Of a DNA stretch of 64,000 bases, positions 11,686 through 22,996 are shown one piece after another. The stretch is taken from the NCBI GenBank assembly GCA_946800325.1, contig OX326958.1, positions 12,366,992 to 12,430,991 on the forward strand, given 5' to 3'. The translations under genes were made by a program, and so were the position numbers. The notes under the pieces were generated by a model, which saw nothing but the letters and a program-made list of their open reading frames with translations, searched no databases and was not told the DNA's origin. Position 1 is the stretch's first letter. The number at the start of each line of letters is the position of its first letter. Source of the DNA: Luzula sylvatica. Lineage: Eukaryota; Streptophyta; Magnoliopsida; Poales; Juncaceae.

Positions 11686-11722
11686 TAGCCTTGAGCTCGC
11701 GCATTTGCGCGGGTTTGTTTTT
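11686..11722 (-). mobile_element. Helitron-like 3' terminus, copy 1
   Basis: Read on the minus strand, a GC hairpin (GCGCAAATGCGC core) is followed by a short spacer and CTAG then T, the arrangement known for Helitron 3' ends (hairpin, CTRR, insertion before T). The element body would extend to the right. The copy at 53627 has the better-preserved hairpin. No Rep/helicase gene is visible, and the 5' TC end was not found. Confidence 0.5.
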
Positions 11723-12290
11723 GTTGTCTGTTTTTGATGTTTGTTTTGTGTTTTTCTATGTACGGGAGGAATGTTGTATATGATATGTATCGTAATAGAT
11801 GTTTGAGACGTTCATTTGTCCAAAACGACCATAGTTCTTTACATATTATACATATGGTGACATATCATACATCGCATATTACTGTTGATCGTTCACATAG
11901 CAAAATAGCATTCTATCAGAATGCATACTGTTCATATTATATACATATTAGCACGTACAAAATACTATTGGAAACTATCTTTTTTCTTCAAGGCAAAAGT
12001 CCATTTTCTGCGCATTCTTTTCAATTTTCTTCTGGTTCAGATCTGAAATTTGTAGATTTATTTGTTGTTGTTTGTGTGTATGTATTTATTTGTTATTGTT
12101 TGTATTTTCTTTTATGTTTTGTGTGTGTACCTGATCACTAATTTCTTTGATGCTTGTCTTTTAGCTGATGATTGTATCGCTGCTTCATTTTGTTCATCTC
12201 TCTTGCCTTTTCCTTTGGCTGCGTAGCTGGCCAAAAAATCGATATCGTTAGTGTGTGTGAAAATCCTTTCTTTTTTTTTGTAATTTTTTT

Positions 12291-12880
12291 TTACCTTTGG
12301 ACTGCTCTTTTAGTTCCTGCTTTTTTGGCTGATGTTTTGCGATTCGGAAGTGTTTGCGTTGTCGATGTCTGATGAGTTTTTGAGGACGCTGTTGTCTCAG
12401 CGTGTTCTGCTGGGTTTTGTTCTGCGTAAGCAGCTGGTAGACTCTCTGTGCTTGTTTCTGTAGTTGGTTTTTCCGCTCGAATAACGGTGAATGATGGTGT
12501 TCCGACTATGTCCACTGTGCTAGTGCGCATCACGTTGAATACGAAAGTTTGGTCTTCAAGGTTTTGAATCCTTAGCGGTAGTTGCCCATGTTGCTCTGGA
12601 TCATGCTCTAGCTGCAATGCTAATGCTGGTATTCCGATAACATGTTTCGCTACTTGTCCTAGCATAACAAAATCGGTTTGATCTTCATTGTTATCGGACA
12701 CCGTTACTGTTAGTTTGTACCTGTTATTTATTTTCGTATTTAGTTTTGTTTGTTGCTTAGATTAGTTTTTTAGTTTGTTGTAATATTTTTATTTCTTACC
12801 ATGGCACTGTTTGGTGATTGGCTGTGGGCAATATTCGCATTGAAGTTTTCCTCCTTTCGTTTCGAGCTTGGCGTAGTCGA
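12291..12880 (-). pseudogene. RPA70-like C-terminal OB-fold fragment, copy 1 (minus)
   Basis: Minus-strand exon about 12291-12704 reads YKLTVTVSDNNEDQTDFVML, then GQVAKHVIG, LPLRIQNLEDQTFVFNV and a GTPSFTVIRAEKP end, the pattern of the C-terminal single-strand-DNA-binding OB fold of replication protein A large subunits, a gene type often carried by plant Helitrons. Upstream (about 12800-12880) GGKLQCEYC looks like the second Cys pair of the RPA zinc ribbon, but its frame does not join cleanly to VPWYKL. The rest of the gene lies on the opposite strand immediately to the right, so this is a rearranged relic. Confidence 0.55.
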
Positions 12881-13235
12881 AGTGCGAAACTTCAATATCG
12901 AACGCAAATGAGGCAAATATAGCACAGTTCGCCATCGATATCACTTAAAGATAAGCCCTCATACCATCTTCCTGCCACAATCGGAAATTACAAATATATC
13001 CACAGTATATTTTGATTTCGTATCAATAGAGAAAATCACAAATGATGTAGTTGACGGCAAGGAAATAATAGGTAACAAAATTCTAAAAATACTATATAAC
13101 TAACAACACAAACAAACAAAAAATCCATTTGCAGATGTTATTGGACAAATCAACAAGATCAAACCAGTGAAAGACATAACGCGAGAACACAACTCAACAC
13201 AAGTCCAAGACATTTACATAGTAAACGAGAGGTAC
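12850..13235 (+). pseudogene. RPA70-like N-terminal OB-fold fragment, copy 1 (plus)
   Basis: Plus-strand segments read VVEVRNFNIERK, a TGA stop, then GKYSTVRHRYHLKI and, in another frame, SEITNISTVYFDFVSIEKIT (to a donor at about 13070). After an acceptor at about 13136 comes DVIGQINKIKPVKDITREHN. This is the order expected for the first OB folds of an RPA large subunit. The in-frame stop and frame change mark a pseudogene. The copia element at 13264 separates it from the next exon, whose remains are at about 18610-18700 (YEIRISIWADNQEFFDANAI). Confidence 0.55.
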
Positions 13236-13263
13236 AGAAAAAAAAAAAAAAAACATACAAAAA

Positions 13264-13659
13264 TGTTGAAATTTGCGCAGCGATTTAACACTCAAAATAC
13301 TAATTTTATTACACAAAATATTTGAATTACAAAACTATCACTCTTTCTCTCTCTTAATTTTTCTCTCTCTCTAGAAGTCCCTAACTCTCTTTCTTTCTCT
13401 TTACGTGGCACTCACACTTTCTATATGTTGATACACTATCTATCTCAATTAATTCACACAACTACGTCAAGTCCTATATATATAGGCATCATGAGGGACA
13501 TTGTGGAGTTCTCTAGAAAACTTTGGACTTCTCTCTTTACCCATTCTACATTGTCGGTTTGTAATGTCATGATACTTCTACACTTATCCTCTCCATTTGA
13601 TGATCTAGAAGATTCTCCATTGCTCTAATATATTAAGAAAATAAATTAATATTTCAACA
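13264..13659 (-). repeat. 3' LTR of the copia element
   Basis: 396 bp, TG...CA bounded; nearly identical to the 17720 LTR outside the nested insert, with a handful of substitutions and short indels, suggesting a fairly young insertion. Contains a pyrimidine-rich CTCTTTCTCTCTC-type block. Confidence 0.9.
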
Positions 13660-13667
13660 CTCCCCCT

Positions 13668-15042
13668 TTAATTTATTTTCTTGGATACGCCAATTCGATC
13701 GCGATTACGCACAAACTTTTCCTTCGATAACGCTTTCGTAAATATATCAGCCAACTGTTCTTCTGTCCTGCAAAATTTCAGTTGCACTTCTCCTCGTTCC
13801 ACTGCTTCGCGTATATAATGGTATTTAATCGCAATATGTTTCGTCCGATCGTGATTAACCGGATTCTTACTCATTGCGATCGCCGATTTGCTATCACAAT
13901 AAATCGTGATCGGATCTTCTTGTGATTCTCCAATATCCGTCATTATTCGTTTCATCCACTCTGCTTGTGCAACTGCTCTGGCTGCTGCCACAATACTCGG
14001 CTTCTGCTGACGATAACGCCACGATACTCTGCTTCTTAGATGACCAAGCACACATGCCTGATCCATGAGAGAAGGCATAACCTGACGTACTCTTCATGTC
14101 GTCCTGAGATCCTGCCCAATCGCTGTCAGTATACCCAGTCAGACGTGAATTCTTGACCGACTTGTACCAAATGCCGTAATCTGCGGTTCCTTTTATGTAC
14201 CGCAACACTCGTTTAGCTGCTGTATAATGTAGCTGACTCGGGCTTTGCATGTATCGCGACAATACACTTGCGGCACACATAATATCCGGTCTCGTCGCAG
14301 TCAGATGTAATAGACTGCCTACCAAACTTCTGTACACCGACTGATCCGCCTTCTTCTCCTTCTCATCAGTTATCAGCTTCTCGTTCGGCATCAATGGAGT
14401 TGTCACCGACTTGCAGTCACTCATCTTGAACTTCTTCAAAATACTCTTGGCATACTTCTCTTGAGAAATGAAGATGCCGTCATCACCTTGATAGATCTCG
14501 ATACCGAGAAAATAATGTAGCAAACCCAAATCACTCATCTCATACGTCTTCATCATATCCTTCTTGAACTCTTCTACCATTTTCTCGTCACTTCCCGTAT
14601 ATATGAGATCATCCACGTATAACGAGACTATCAAAATATCGATACCTTTCTTCTTGACGTACAAGGTAGGCTCACTTTTGCTCTTCTCGAAACCTTTTTC
14701 GATGAAGTACTTAAAGATCTGGCTATACCATGCTCTCGGTGCTTGTTTCAACCCGTATAATGCCTTCTTCAACTTGTACACCTTGTTTTCTCCCCCTTCA
14801 ACTATGAACCCTTCTGGTTGTTCGACATAAATATCCTCCTCGAGATAACCATTCAGAAACGCCGATTTCACATCTAGTTGATATAGTCTCCACTTCTTCT
14901 GGGCCGCTAAAGCGATCAACGTTCTGATCGTCTCTTGCCTTGCGACTGGAGCAAATGTCTCGTAATAATCGATTCCATGTTTTTGCTTAAATCCCTTGGC
15001 AACGAGTCGTGCTTTGTATTTTTGCACTGACTCCGATAACAT
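13668..15042 (-). pseudogene. Copia reverse transcriptase and RNase H region
   Basis: The minus-strand frame from 15042 reads YKARLVAKGFKQKHGIDYYE, FAPVARQETIRTLIALAA, LDVKSAFLNGYLEEDIYVEQ, LKKALYGLKQAPRAWY and the active-site SLYVDDLIY, all standard copia RT blocks. From 14078 a second frame carries the RNase H end (PITIYCDSKSAIAMSKNPVN, KHIAIKYHYIREAVERGE, QLADIFTKALSK). The polyprotein is split: one frame shift near 14000 separates RT from the RNase H end and another near 15000-15040 separates it from integrase. The enzyme would copy element RNA, but the breaks argue that this copy is not autonomous. Confidence 0.85.
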
Positions 15043-16225
15043 CTCTATCTTTTGGTCGTTCCTTCAACTCCCACGTATTATTCTTCTCGATCATCTGGAT
15101 TTCATCTTCCATCGCCTTAATCCAATTCTCGTGCTTCTCTGTTTCCACAAAACTCTGTGGCTCGACCACCGAGAAATTGCAAGATTCATAAATATCTCGC
15201 AAACTCCTCACACGTCTTGGTGTTGTCTCCGGTGTTGTCTCTTCTTCTCTTCTTTCTCTGTTCGGGCTTGGACTCGAATCTGGAGTTGAGCTCGAGCTTG
15301 ATCCATTTCGTCCACAAGAACTTCCTTCTCCATGTGGCTCGATAATCGGCATTCTCGGCTCACCAAACGAAATAATAGTCGGTGCTCCTCTAACTTCTTG
15401 CACCTTATTTTCTTCCCAGTTCCAAGAAGAATTCTCGTCGAAGATGACATCTCGACTAATAACCAACCTTTTCTTCTCCAAATTATATAGCTGATATCCT
15501 TTCGACGTATCGCTATATCCGACGAATATGCACTTGTCGCTTTTATCATCGATTTTTCTTCTATTCTCGGACGGTACATGCGCATAACATATACAGCCGA
15601 ACACCTTCATGTGTCGAACCGACGGTTTCACGTCACGCCATGCTTCAATTGGAGTCCGATTCATCACCGATCGTGTTGGACTTCGGTTCAAAATATAAAT
15701 TTCCGTTGCAACAGCTTCCGCCCAAAATGAATTTGGCATACATTTTTTCTTCAACATCGCACGCGCCATCTCGACAATCGTTCGATTCTTCCGTTCAGCA
15801 ACGCCATTTTGTTGTGGGGTATATGCGGCCATCAACTGCCTACGAATATCATGATTTTCGCAAAATCGATCGAACTCTTTCGAGGTAAACTCACCACCTC
15901 GATCACTCCTAAGCGTCTTTATTTTTCGGCCACTCTCATTTTCAACAAGAGCTTTAAATTTCTTGAAAGTCTCGAACGCCTCAGACTTCTCTTTCAAGAA
16001 ATAAACCCACATCATTCTCGAATAATCATCAACAAAGAGAAGAAAATACCAATTATGCCCTTGCGATGGTGTTTGCATCTTTCCGCATATATCAGTGTGC
16101 ACTAACTCCAATGGTGCCTTAGCTCTCCAAGCGCCAGTTGGAAATGATGCTCGGTGTTGCTTTCCGAGAATACACCCTTCACATGTATCCTTCTTTGTCT
16201 CGATATACGGCAATCCTCGCACCAT
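14987..16225 (-). pseudogene. Copia integrase region
   Basis: The minus-strand frame of 412 codons contains CEGCILGKQHRASFPTGAWR (end of the zinc-binding pre-integrase part), then the DDE core: HTDICG, LRSDRGGEFTSKEF and QNGVAERKNRTIVEMARAML, so all three acidic residues are present. It ends in the linker to RT (WIKAMEDEIQMIEKNNTWEL). The pre-integrase motif LWHKRFRHLNYMALKLLR lies just upstream in the preceding frame (16232-16597), separated by a stop at about 16230. Confidence 0.85.
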
Positions 16226-16231
16226 TCTTTT

Positions 16232-16597
16232 TTATCTCAATAACTTCAACGCCATATAGTTGAGATGCCTAAATCTCTTGTGCCACAAACCGGAATCACT
16301 TGTCACCTCGCTTCGCCATGCTAATTGCGGAGCATAACTAATCTCCAGGGGAAAATTTCTTGACTGCTCCATATCAATTTTCGCCAACACTCGATTCTTA
16401 TTGTGCCGATCATAGATCTTGCAGTAGTTATTTTCAAAATGAACGACATAACCGTTCTGAATCAGTTGCCCGACACTTAATAAATTCTGCTGCAGATCCG
16501 GAACCAGCAATACATCTCGCATAAATTTCGACCCGTTTTTTGTCTGAAGAGCGATACTCCTCTTTCCTTTGGCTTCGACTAAATTTCCATTACCCAA
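16232..16597 (-). pseudogene. Copia protease to pre-integrase region
   Basis: The frame reads VEAKGKRSIALQTKNGSKFM, VLLVPDLQQNLLSVGQLIQN and the GAG-pre-integrase motif LWHKRFRHLNY. The protease active-site part lies just upstream in another frame (about 16600-16700), so the polyprotein is interrupted. Confidence 0.75.
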
Positions 16598-16799
16598 ACG
16601 AACCTTAGTCTTGTACGAAGTATCGATATCTCAAAATATCTCCTCTTTTCCAGTCATATGATTCGTGCACCCGCTATCCAAGTACCATACATCATCTCTT
16701 TCTTCTTTTGCCGTGTGACAGGTATAAAACATGTTCCTCTGATCTTTTTTTCTGCCGTAAAATTCGCTCGGTTACCCGTCTGAGATCGGCAATCCTTCG

Positions 16800-17670
16800 C
16801 TATATGCCCAAATTGTTGGCACTTGAAACACTGTATTTTCTTCTTCGACCAACAATTCTCCGTTGTATGATTATTCTTTTTGCAAATAGCGCACTACCGT
16901 CCTGGTTTTTCTTCTTGCGGATTCTGGAAGTTTCTTCTTGGACTGTTTTTCTTCTGCGAACCTCCTTCTTCTTGGTTCTTCGGATAATACCGAGGCTTGA
17001 AACTCATTTTCGATTGAAAAGCATTTTCAACCGAACTACTCCCTCGTTGTAGTTTTCGCTCTTCATGCGACTCCAACGAGCTCATCAATTGTTGTATCGT
17101 CAGGGTGGAGAGATCCTTTGACTCATCTATCGCCGTCACGATATACTCGTATTTCTCCGGCAGACTTATCAAGATTTTCTCTACTACCATCTGATCAGTA
17201 ACATTTTCTCCATACGTTCGCATCTGGTTTACTATCTCGATAACTCTCGTAAAATACTCCTTTATCGTTTCCGTCTCTTTCATATTTAGATTGTGAAGCT
17301 GACTCCGCAGCGTCCGCAATTTAACCGCGATCACCTTCGCGGATCCCTGAAACTCTTCTTGTAGTACACTCCATGCCTCTTTTGCCATGCTCGCACCCAT
17401 TATTCGCGGGAACAAGCTTTCGGAAACTCCTTGTTGGATCAAGAACAAAGCTCTGGCATTCTTGACCCGATTCTCCGGCAACGCTTCTTTTTCGGCATCG
17501 GTCGGAGTTTGTCCAGGCATAGGTTCGACATAGCCTGTCTCAACAATCTCCCACAGACCTTGCGATAACAACAACGTCCGCATCTTTATCCTCCATACAT
17601 CATAATGCTCCCCCGTAAATACGGGTACCATCGACTGCGCCATACTCGCTCCAGCACTCGAAGTCATCAA
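16800..17670 (-). pseudogene. Copia gag region
   Basis: From the ATG at about 17667 a 258-codon frame carries the UBN2-type gag domain: FTGEHYDVWRIKMRTLLLSQ, IQQGVSESLFPRIMG, LRTLRSQLHNLNMKE and LISLPEKYEYIVTAI. It stops at about 16894. The zinc-knuckle part (CFKCQQFGHIAKDC) is readable at about 16780-16890 after the stop. Gag would form the particle that packages element RNA. Confidence 0.8.
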
Positions 17671-17719
17671 CTACTTCGAAAAACGCCCGTAATCGAACCT
17701 CGATCGCTCTGATACAACT

Positions 17720-18549
17720 TGTTGAAATTTGCGCAGCGGTTTAACACTCAAAATACTAATTTTATTACACAAAATATTTGGATTACAAAACTATCACTCT
17801 TTCTCTCTCTTAATTTTTCTCTCTCTCTAGAAGTCCCTAACTCTCTTTCTTTCTCTTTACGTGGCACTCACACTTTCTATATGTTGATACACTATCTATC
17901 TCAATTAATTCACACAACTACATCAAGTCCTATATATATATAGGCATCATGAGGGACATTGTGGAGTTCTCTAGAAAACTTTGGACTTCTCTTTACCCAT
18001 TCTACATTATCGGTTTGTAATGTCATGATCTATGTTGCACGGATACGGGTACGGGTATCGTATCCGATACGATACGGATACGGCGATACGGCAATTTCAA
18101 AAAATACACGGATACGATACGTTTATATATATATATTGAATTTTAGAAAATATAAATCATAAAAAATGAATACATGACTAGATGATAATCCATTGCAAAA
18201 TTCTTACCTTTCTTATAAAAAACAATACAAATAATATAATCAAAGCCCATTAACCAAAAGCCCACGGTAACTAAAAAGATAGAATGATATGCACCGGAAC
18301 AACATAGTGATTTATCATTTATCCCACCACACCTATTGTAGGTTGTAAACACATAATAACGCCTATAAATACAAGGGTGCTGTTATATCAAAAATCAGTC
18401 TAGCGACTCAAGGGGTGCTTGGAATACAGGCGGCCGTATCCAGTGCATTCAATGACTCATGATACTTTTACACTTATCCTCTCCATTTGATGATCTAGAA
18501 AATTCTCCATTGCTCTAATATATTAAGAAAATAAATTAATATTTCAACA
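17720..18549 (-). repeat. 5' LTR of the copia element, interrupted
   Basis: Same sequence as the left LTR but split by an insertion at 18030-18456. Without the insert it would be about 400 bp. Confidence 0.9.
18030..18456. mobile_element. 427-bp nested insertion in the copia LTR
   Basis: Comparison with the intact LTR shows extra sequence bounded by a 7-bp direct repeat TCATGAT (18023-18029 and 18457-18463). It opens CTATGTTGCACGGATACGGG, with several ATACGG/GATACG repeats, and ends CAGTGCATTCAATGAC. No coding potential and no clear terminal inverted repeat, so the family is not assigned. Confidence 0.75.
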
Positions 18550-18888
18550 ACAAAAAAACCACAATTAGCAAATAAATAATAAACATATTCAGATATTCTG
18601 TCAATACAGCGGCTACGAAATAAGAATATCGATTTGGGCTGATAATCAGGAATTCTTTGATGCAAATGCCATCATACAACAATCAAAAACAGACCCAGTC
18701 ATCCTCTGCCCGGCAAACCCTCTAGTCGTCTTCTTCTGGCTCAGCGATCAAACCAGGGAGAAATTGGTAATCTTTGCCATTTGCTAACTGGGCGTAAGGC
18801 CGGGCCTGTATAGTACAAACTGAGTTGAAATTGTACCGTTGAATTAGATTTTGGAATATATTCTGATTTATATCACAAGTATAGTATT

Positions 18889-19021
18889 TTTTTTGATAAT
18901 AAATGGAGAAGGGTCATATGTCATTCATTCATTGATGTCAATGAGAATCGAACTCACGACCTCTTACAACATATGGTTTTTGTGCGTCACACTCAACCAA
19001 CTAGATTATGGGTCCATTGAC
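18889..19021 (-). mobile_element. tRNA-derived SINE, copy 1
   Basis: The minus strand reads TCTAGTTGGTTGAGTG (box A-like) and GAGTTCGATTCTC (box B-like), with an A-rich end at the left. A 19-bp target duplication flanks it (ATATCACAAGTATAGTATT at 18870, ATATCACAAATGTAGTATT at 19022). The duplicate is at 56538-56670. Confidence 0.8.
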
Positions 19022-19862
19022 ATATCACAAATGTAGTATTTGTCTTGCATTTTTTATAGTCAGATTTAGAGTAAATTGAATTGTAAACTTGTAATGTCAG
19101 CAGGCATTTTGATTTTACCAACCGAGCCCACAGAGTAACCAACGTGTGAAAATTAAATTGTTCGGGAGATGCAAGAAAATGAATACTGACACAGTACTTG
19201 CAGGACGGTTTTAGATTTTGAAATATCCGCTTATTTATTTGAAGAAAAATTGACGTATTTAGTCACATGTGATTGTGTGGATTGTTTGTTTGGTTCTAGA
19301 TTTTTTTTCAATTGATCCAAGATTTAAATCCCTCATAAACCAATTTTTGAATATATTTTTGTTGTATTTTACAGAGAATTTTTTTTAAATTATAGTTTAT
19401 TGGAAATTGAACTCCTAATATTTTACAAAAAAAGAGAATCATTTTATTAATCAATCACAAGATTTTTTATGATATAGAATGATTTTATTATGATTACACG
19501 TAACTGAATAATATTTTTTGAAAAGTTTGGACTCTTTAAATTGTTGATCCCAAATCCGGATCTCTTGAATTTATATCTAAGACCGGCCCTGATTACTTGT
19601 CCGAAAAAAACGTTACGGCAAAATAAATGACTCGGGGATTGTCTTGTTGTAAATAGTAGGTCCCAAAAAAATTAAAAATTAGCAATTATTGACAAGTGAG
19701 TTTGGTTTATCAGTTCGTTGAGAGAATGTTATGATGGGATTAAACCCAACATGTATTATACAAATGAGATAAACTATTATATTTGGTGAGCTCCTTATTA
19801 TTTAATGTTTATAGAAGGAAAATATAGATAGTGGTCGGTTCTTTAAAGATTAAATAAGGGGT

Positions 19863-20136
19863 TATCTATGGTGTTCCAAACTCACTCAAACAGTATTGAT
19901 GACATAATAAAAATATTTAATTGGATTTATTAGTATCATTAATTGAATGAATTAACAGGTTAATTAATCGTGTCAATTAACATGTATTAATATTAACATA
20001 TTAAATTGAATTGACGTGTCTATTAAACGTGGCAATCAATCTTTATTTGGGTGTTAATCAACCAAACTAATTCCAATTTGTCCACCTCATCTAGAGTGTT
20101 AGGACGAGATTGGGAGGAGGCATACATATTTTTCCC
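19863..20136. mobile_element. Foldback-type MITE, copy 1
   Basis: Ends resemble each other in inverted orientation (GGTGTTCCAAACTCACTCAA...; ...CCACCTCATCTAGAGTGTTA). The interior is rich in TTAATTGA-type words. Duplicates are at about 57507-57783, with a more diverged relative at 61027-61292; the MITE at 27172 shares the GATGAGGTGG motif. Confidence 0.55.
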
Positions 20137-20270
20137 TTAAATAAATGGTCACTATACAATAATTTCAATTTTTGCACGAATTATTTTAGAGTAGTGATTC
20201 GAACAGAAACATTTTTAATTCCCGCAACAATAAAACTTGATCCTGCCGCAATCACCATTTCACCATTTCT

Positions 20271-20345
20271 GATTCGGACATGAATTTTTTTGATGGTTGC
20301 AGGAATTAATTTTTTGCAACCATCAAAATCGTTTATGTCCGAATC
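20271..20345. repeat. 75-bp hairpin, copy 1
   Basis: Arms of about 31 bp beginning GATTCGGACAT and ending GATGGTTGCA are inverted around a short loop. Kept in copy 2 at 57919-57992. Confidence 0.8.
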
Positions 20346-21349
20346 ACTATCCTTATTTTATTGCAAGTTGACAATAATGCCATTTCTTGCAGGAATTATT
20401 TTATGAGGCAATTTATGGTGCCCACATATTTGCTATTCACTTTCCCATCTCTTGATCATAGTTGTTTAGTTCGCGAATAATACGTGTATAAGTTATGATT
20501 AATTACGTATTATGAATAATATATGTATTGACGTTTCCTTATTCAACCTGATTAATAATTTGTGCATTTTATAATTTTTTTTAAAACACGAACAATACAC
20601 GTATTACGGTATAATACGTTCTTTTAGAAGACAATCAAAATATCAATAATAATATATAAATTTATGATTTTGGACTAAAATAAATATTATTTAGTAAACT
20701 AATTATATTTTTGAATTATTTATGGATAAAAAAAATGTATATTTATATACTTTTATATACGGAATTATTTTATCAATATTAAGTAAAATAAACATAACTA
20801 TAGATGAATAGCCGAATTGACGAATTATTAGCGTATTACGTTTTATTTGACCGAATATTTGACCGACTTGAAAAACGGTTGAATCGATTAATACACGAGC
20901 GTACTGCGTACCGTATTATTCTCGTATCACGAATGACTAACTATGCTCTTGATTATTTTCAAATGACAATATCATTAACGGTCAACGTATACTTAGTGAA
21001 ATATTAATATGTAATTAAGGTTCGTTCCAATTAACAATTAAAAATTAGCATTAACAAAATATATGTTGTGAGAGGTTGTGAGTTTAAGTCTGATTGACAT
21101 CAACAGATGAAAGATCATCGAACGTTCTTCATTTATTATAATAAAAATAAAAATAAAAATTGTTAATTAGGAGATGGGGACGTGGGTGGAGAATTCGGTG
21201 GGGTGAAGTAAATTTCCCTCACTTTATTGCAAGTTGGATTATTGGATGTGATAATTACATTTCGATTAATATATTTTATGAAATAGTAGTTCTTTAAATA
21301 TTGGTATACCATCTTTTTTAGAGTCGGCAAAATGTGGAGCTCATTATAT

Positions 21350-21400
21350 ATACTAGGAAATTGCTCCGCGTTTCGCTACGGATTTTAAGATTTATATTTT
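21350..21400 (-). mobile_element. Second Helitron-like 3' terminus, copy 1
   Basis: On the minus strand a hairpin (TCCGTAGCGAAACGCGGA) is followed by GCAATTTCCTAG and T, again a hairpin-CTAG-T arrangement. A word that could belong to a matching 5' end (GGAAAACTCCGCGTGA, minus strand) lies at about 22425-22440. The duplicate is at about 59105. No coding capacity seen. Confidence 0.4.
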
Positions 21401-22497
21401 TCATATTTACTGAAGTTCTTGTTTGTGTTTTTAATAATAAAAATTGAAATGAATGTAACCAAATTATATTATTTCAAGTAGCCATCATTAATCGTCGTGA
21501 CATGCTCGTTTACAAATCAAGATATCTCAACATTACCATCATTAATCGTTTACAAATCAAGATATCTCAACAAACAGAAAAACCCAACACAAACCACCAT
21601 ATATCCAACATATTCCACAGTCCATGCAGACATGCTCGTTTCGTTCATGTCAATGTTATCCTAAATAACCTTGCTAACCAACATATTCCGACACATATTT
21701 ACGACTAAAAAACTTTATCTTTCGCATATGGCTTGCACATTTTGTGCCTTTTCTATTATTCGTACTTCACTCACTTCCTCCCTGCACAATTCTTATTTGC
21801 TGGAAAAATTCAAAAAAATAAAAAACAAACAAAGTTAAGATTTTTTGATATAAATAGAAAAATAATACAAACCAGTGGTTGTGTACACAATTTTTTTAGC
21901 TTGCACCAGTCGAGTTGGGGCGGTACACTATGCTAATTAGTAGGTATAAAAATAATTAAAATGAAGATTAATTAATGAAAAAATAGGAAAATTAAATTAA
22001 AAAATAAGTCAATGATTTGAAAAGATAAAACCGGAGTATAAAAATCAATTATTCCAAACTATAAGGATTGATTAACGAAATAACCACATAACTTGTACAA
22101 AAATGAAAAAATCACCTAAAAAATGCCCTTTATTCAACCATACATTTTAAAGTAACCTGATATTAAATATTAGTACTCAGGCCCTTAACTAACCGAGCAA
22201 GATGAATAACCTGATATTAAACGTCAAGAACATTCAAAAATACACAAAATATCATGACATAAAAAATGCCAAACAATTTATTCAAAATCGAACAGTTAAC
22301 AAACAACATACCAATTAGAAAATTCAACAATAATGTACACCCAAACTAATTATTAAAAAAAAATACATCCTCATATAAGTAGAGATGTTACTCACAAAAC
22401 AATACCAGCAATTCGAGTAAAAATCACGCGGAGTTTTCCTAATAAAATAATAAACATGCTCAGATGCCCATTACTACGAATCATTTTTTAACGGGAT

Positions 22498-22682
22498 TAT
22501 ATATGGCACCCCCATAATTCCAAAAAACATCATTGATGCGTCAATCGATAAGGATTAAATGGATTAATTAGCTCTCTAATCAATATTTATTTGGATTGAT
22601 TCAATTAAAGAGTCTTCAATCCACTTAACTTTTCCCGGTTGACGAATCAATGATGTTTTTTGGAGTTATGGGGTTCCATATA
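22498..22682. mobile_element. Foldback MITE, copy 1 member 1
   Basis: Inverted arms about 45 bp long: TATGGCACCCCCATAATTCC with AAAAAACATCATTGATGCG at left, mirrored at right (CAATGATGTTTTTTGGAGTT, ATGGGGTTCCATATA). Related copies at 60257-60442, 26774-26940 (truncated) and from 63886. Confidence 0.75.
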
Positions 22683-22996
22683 TTTACTCTTTTTTTAAGT
22701 GAGCAAGCTACTAGTCACTAGAGAAAATAATCTCTTGCCATTGACTAAGTCTCATGGAGTGCTTCCGAGAAAGTCCTAATTAAGTATTCAATATTTTCAA
22801 TGTATTTTAGACAAAGAAAAATCTTAAATTAGAGTTTATTGGAAATTTAACTCCTGATATTTCACAAGAAAAATAATCATTCTATTAATAAATCACAAGA
22901 TTTTTTATATCTTAAATAATTATATTTGTTATAAATGTGAATGTATAATATGTACAAGTGTGAAAAGGTTAGACACTGAGGAAGATGTATGGATAT

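Larger units (their letters stand above)
10844..13263. repeat. Segmental duplication copy 1, part a
   Basis: This part aligns nearly base for base with 52706-55148, apart from indels such as a long (AT)n present only in copy 2. It starts abruptly at AATGCATTTGACTTGTA; upstream sequence differs between the copies. It is interrupted by the copia element at 13264 and resumes at 18550. Confidence 0.9.
13264..18549 (-). mobile_element. Full-length Ty1/copia LTR retrotransposon
   Basis: LTRs at 13264-13659 (396 bp) and 17720-18549 (with a 427-bp nested insert) both start TGTTGAAATTTGCGCAGC and end ATTTCAACA in plus-strand reading. The coding strand is minus: primer-binding site TGTATCAGAGC (initiator-Met tRNA type) just inside the right LTR, then gag, protease region, integrase, reverse transcriptase and RNase H in copia order, and a polypurine tract (AAAGGGGGAG) next to the left LTR. 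The flanks (ACAAAAA on both sides) match the uninterrupted site in the duplicate at about 55143-55150, so the element inserted into copy 1 after the duplication, or only into that copy. Confidence 0.95.
18550..22922. repeat. Segmental duplication copy 1, part b
   Basis: Aligns with 55149-60681. Relative to copy 2 it lacks about 1.06 kb (copy 2 55288-56349; the junction is in CAGACCCAGTCAT) and the head of a SINE with adjacent sequence near 21050. Homology stops at 22922, where an LTR element starts. Within this part I see no intact gene. Confidence 0.9.

Noticed and set aside
12800..12935. Minus-strand start MANCAIFASFAFD ahead of the RPA C-terminal exon
   Set aside because: It overlaps the plus-strand OB-fold reading and its frame does not splice to YKLTVTV; only the GGKLQCEYC part looks genuine.
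14564..16105. Plus-strand open frames across the copia element
   Set aside because: Antisense shadows of the minus-strand integrase and reverse transcriptase.
20804..21007. Open plus-strand frame of 67 codons, duplicated at 58451
   Set aside because: In copy 2 a TAA replaces a sense codon before the end and there is no motif; similarity is explained by the segmental duplication.
21502..21936. Short open frames conserved at 59250-59693
   Set aside because: They lie in a Helitron-like and MITE-rich part of the duplication; conservation is DNA-level and no protein feature is visible.
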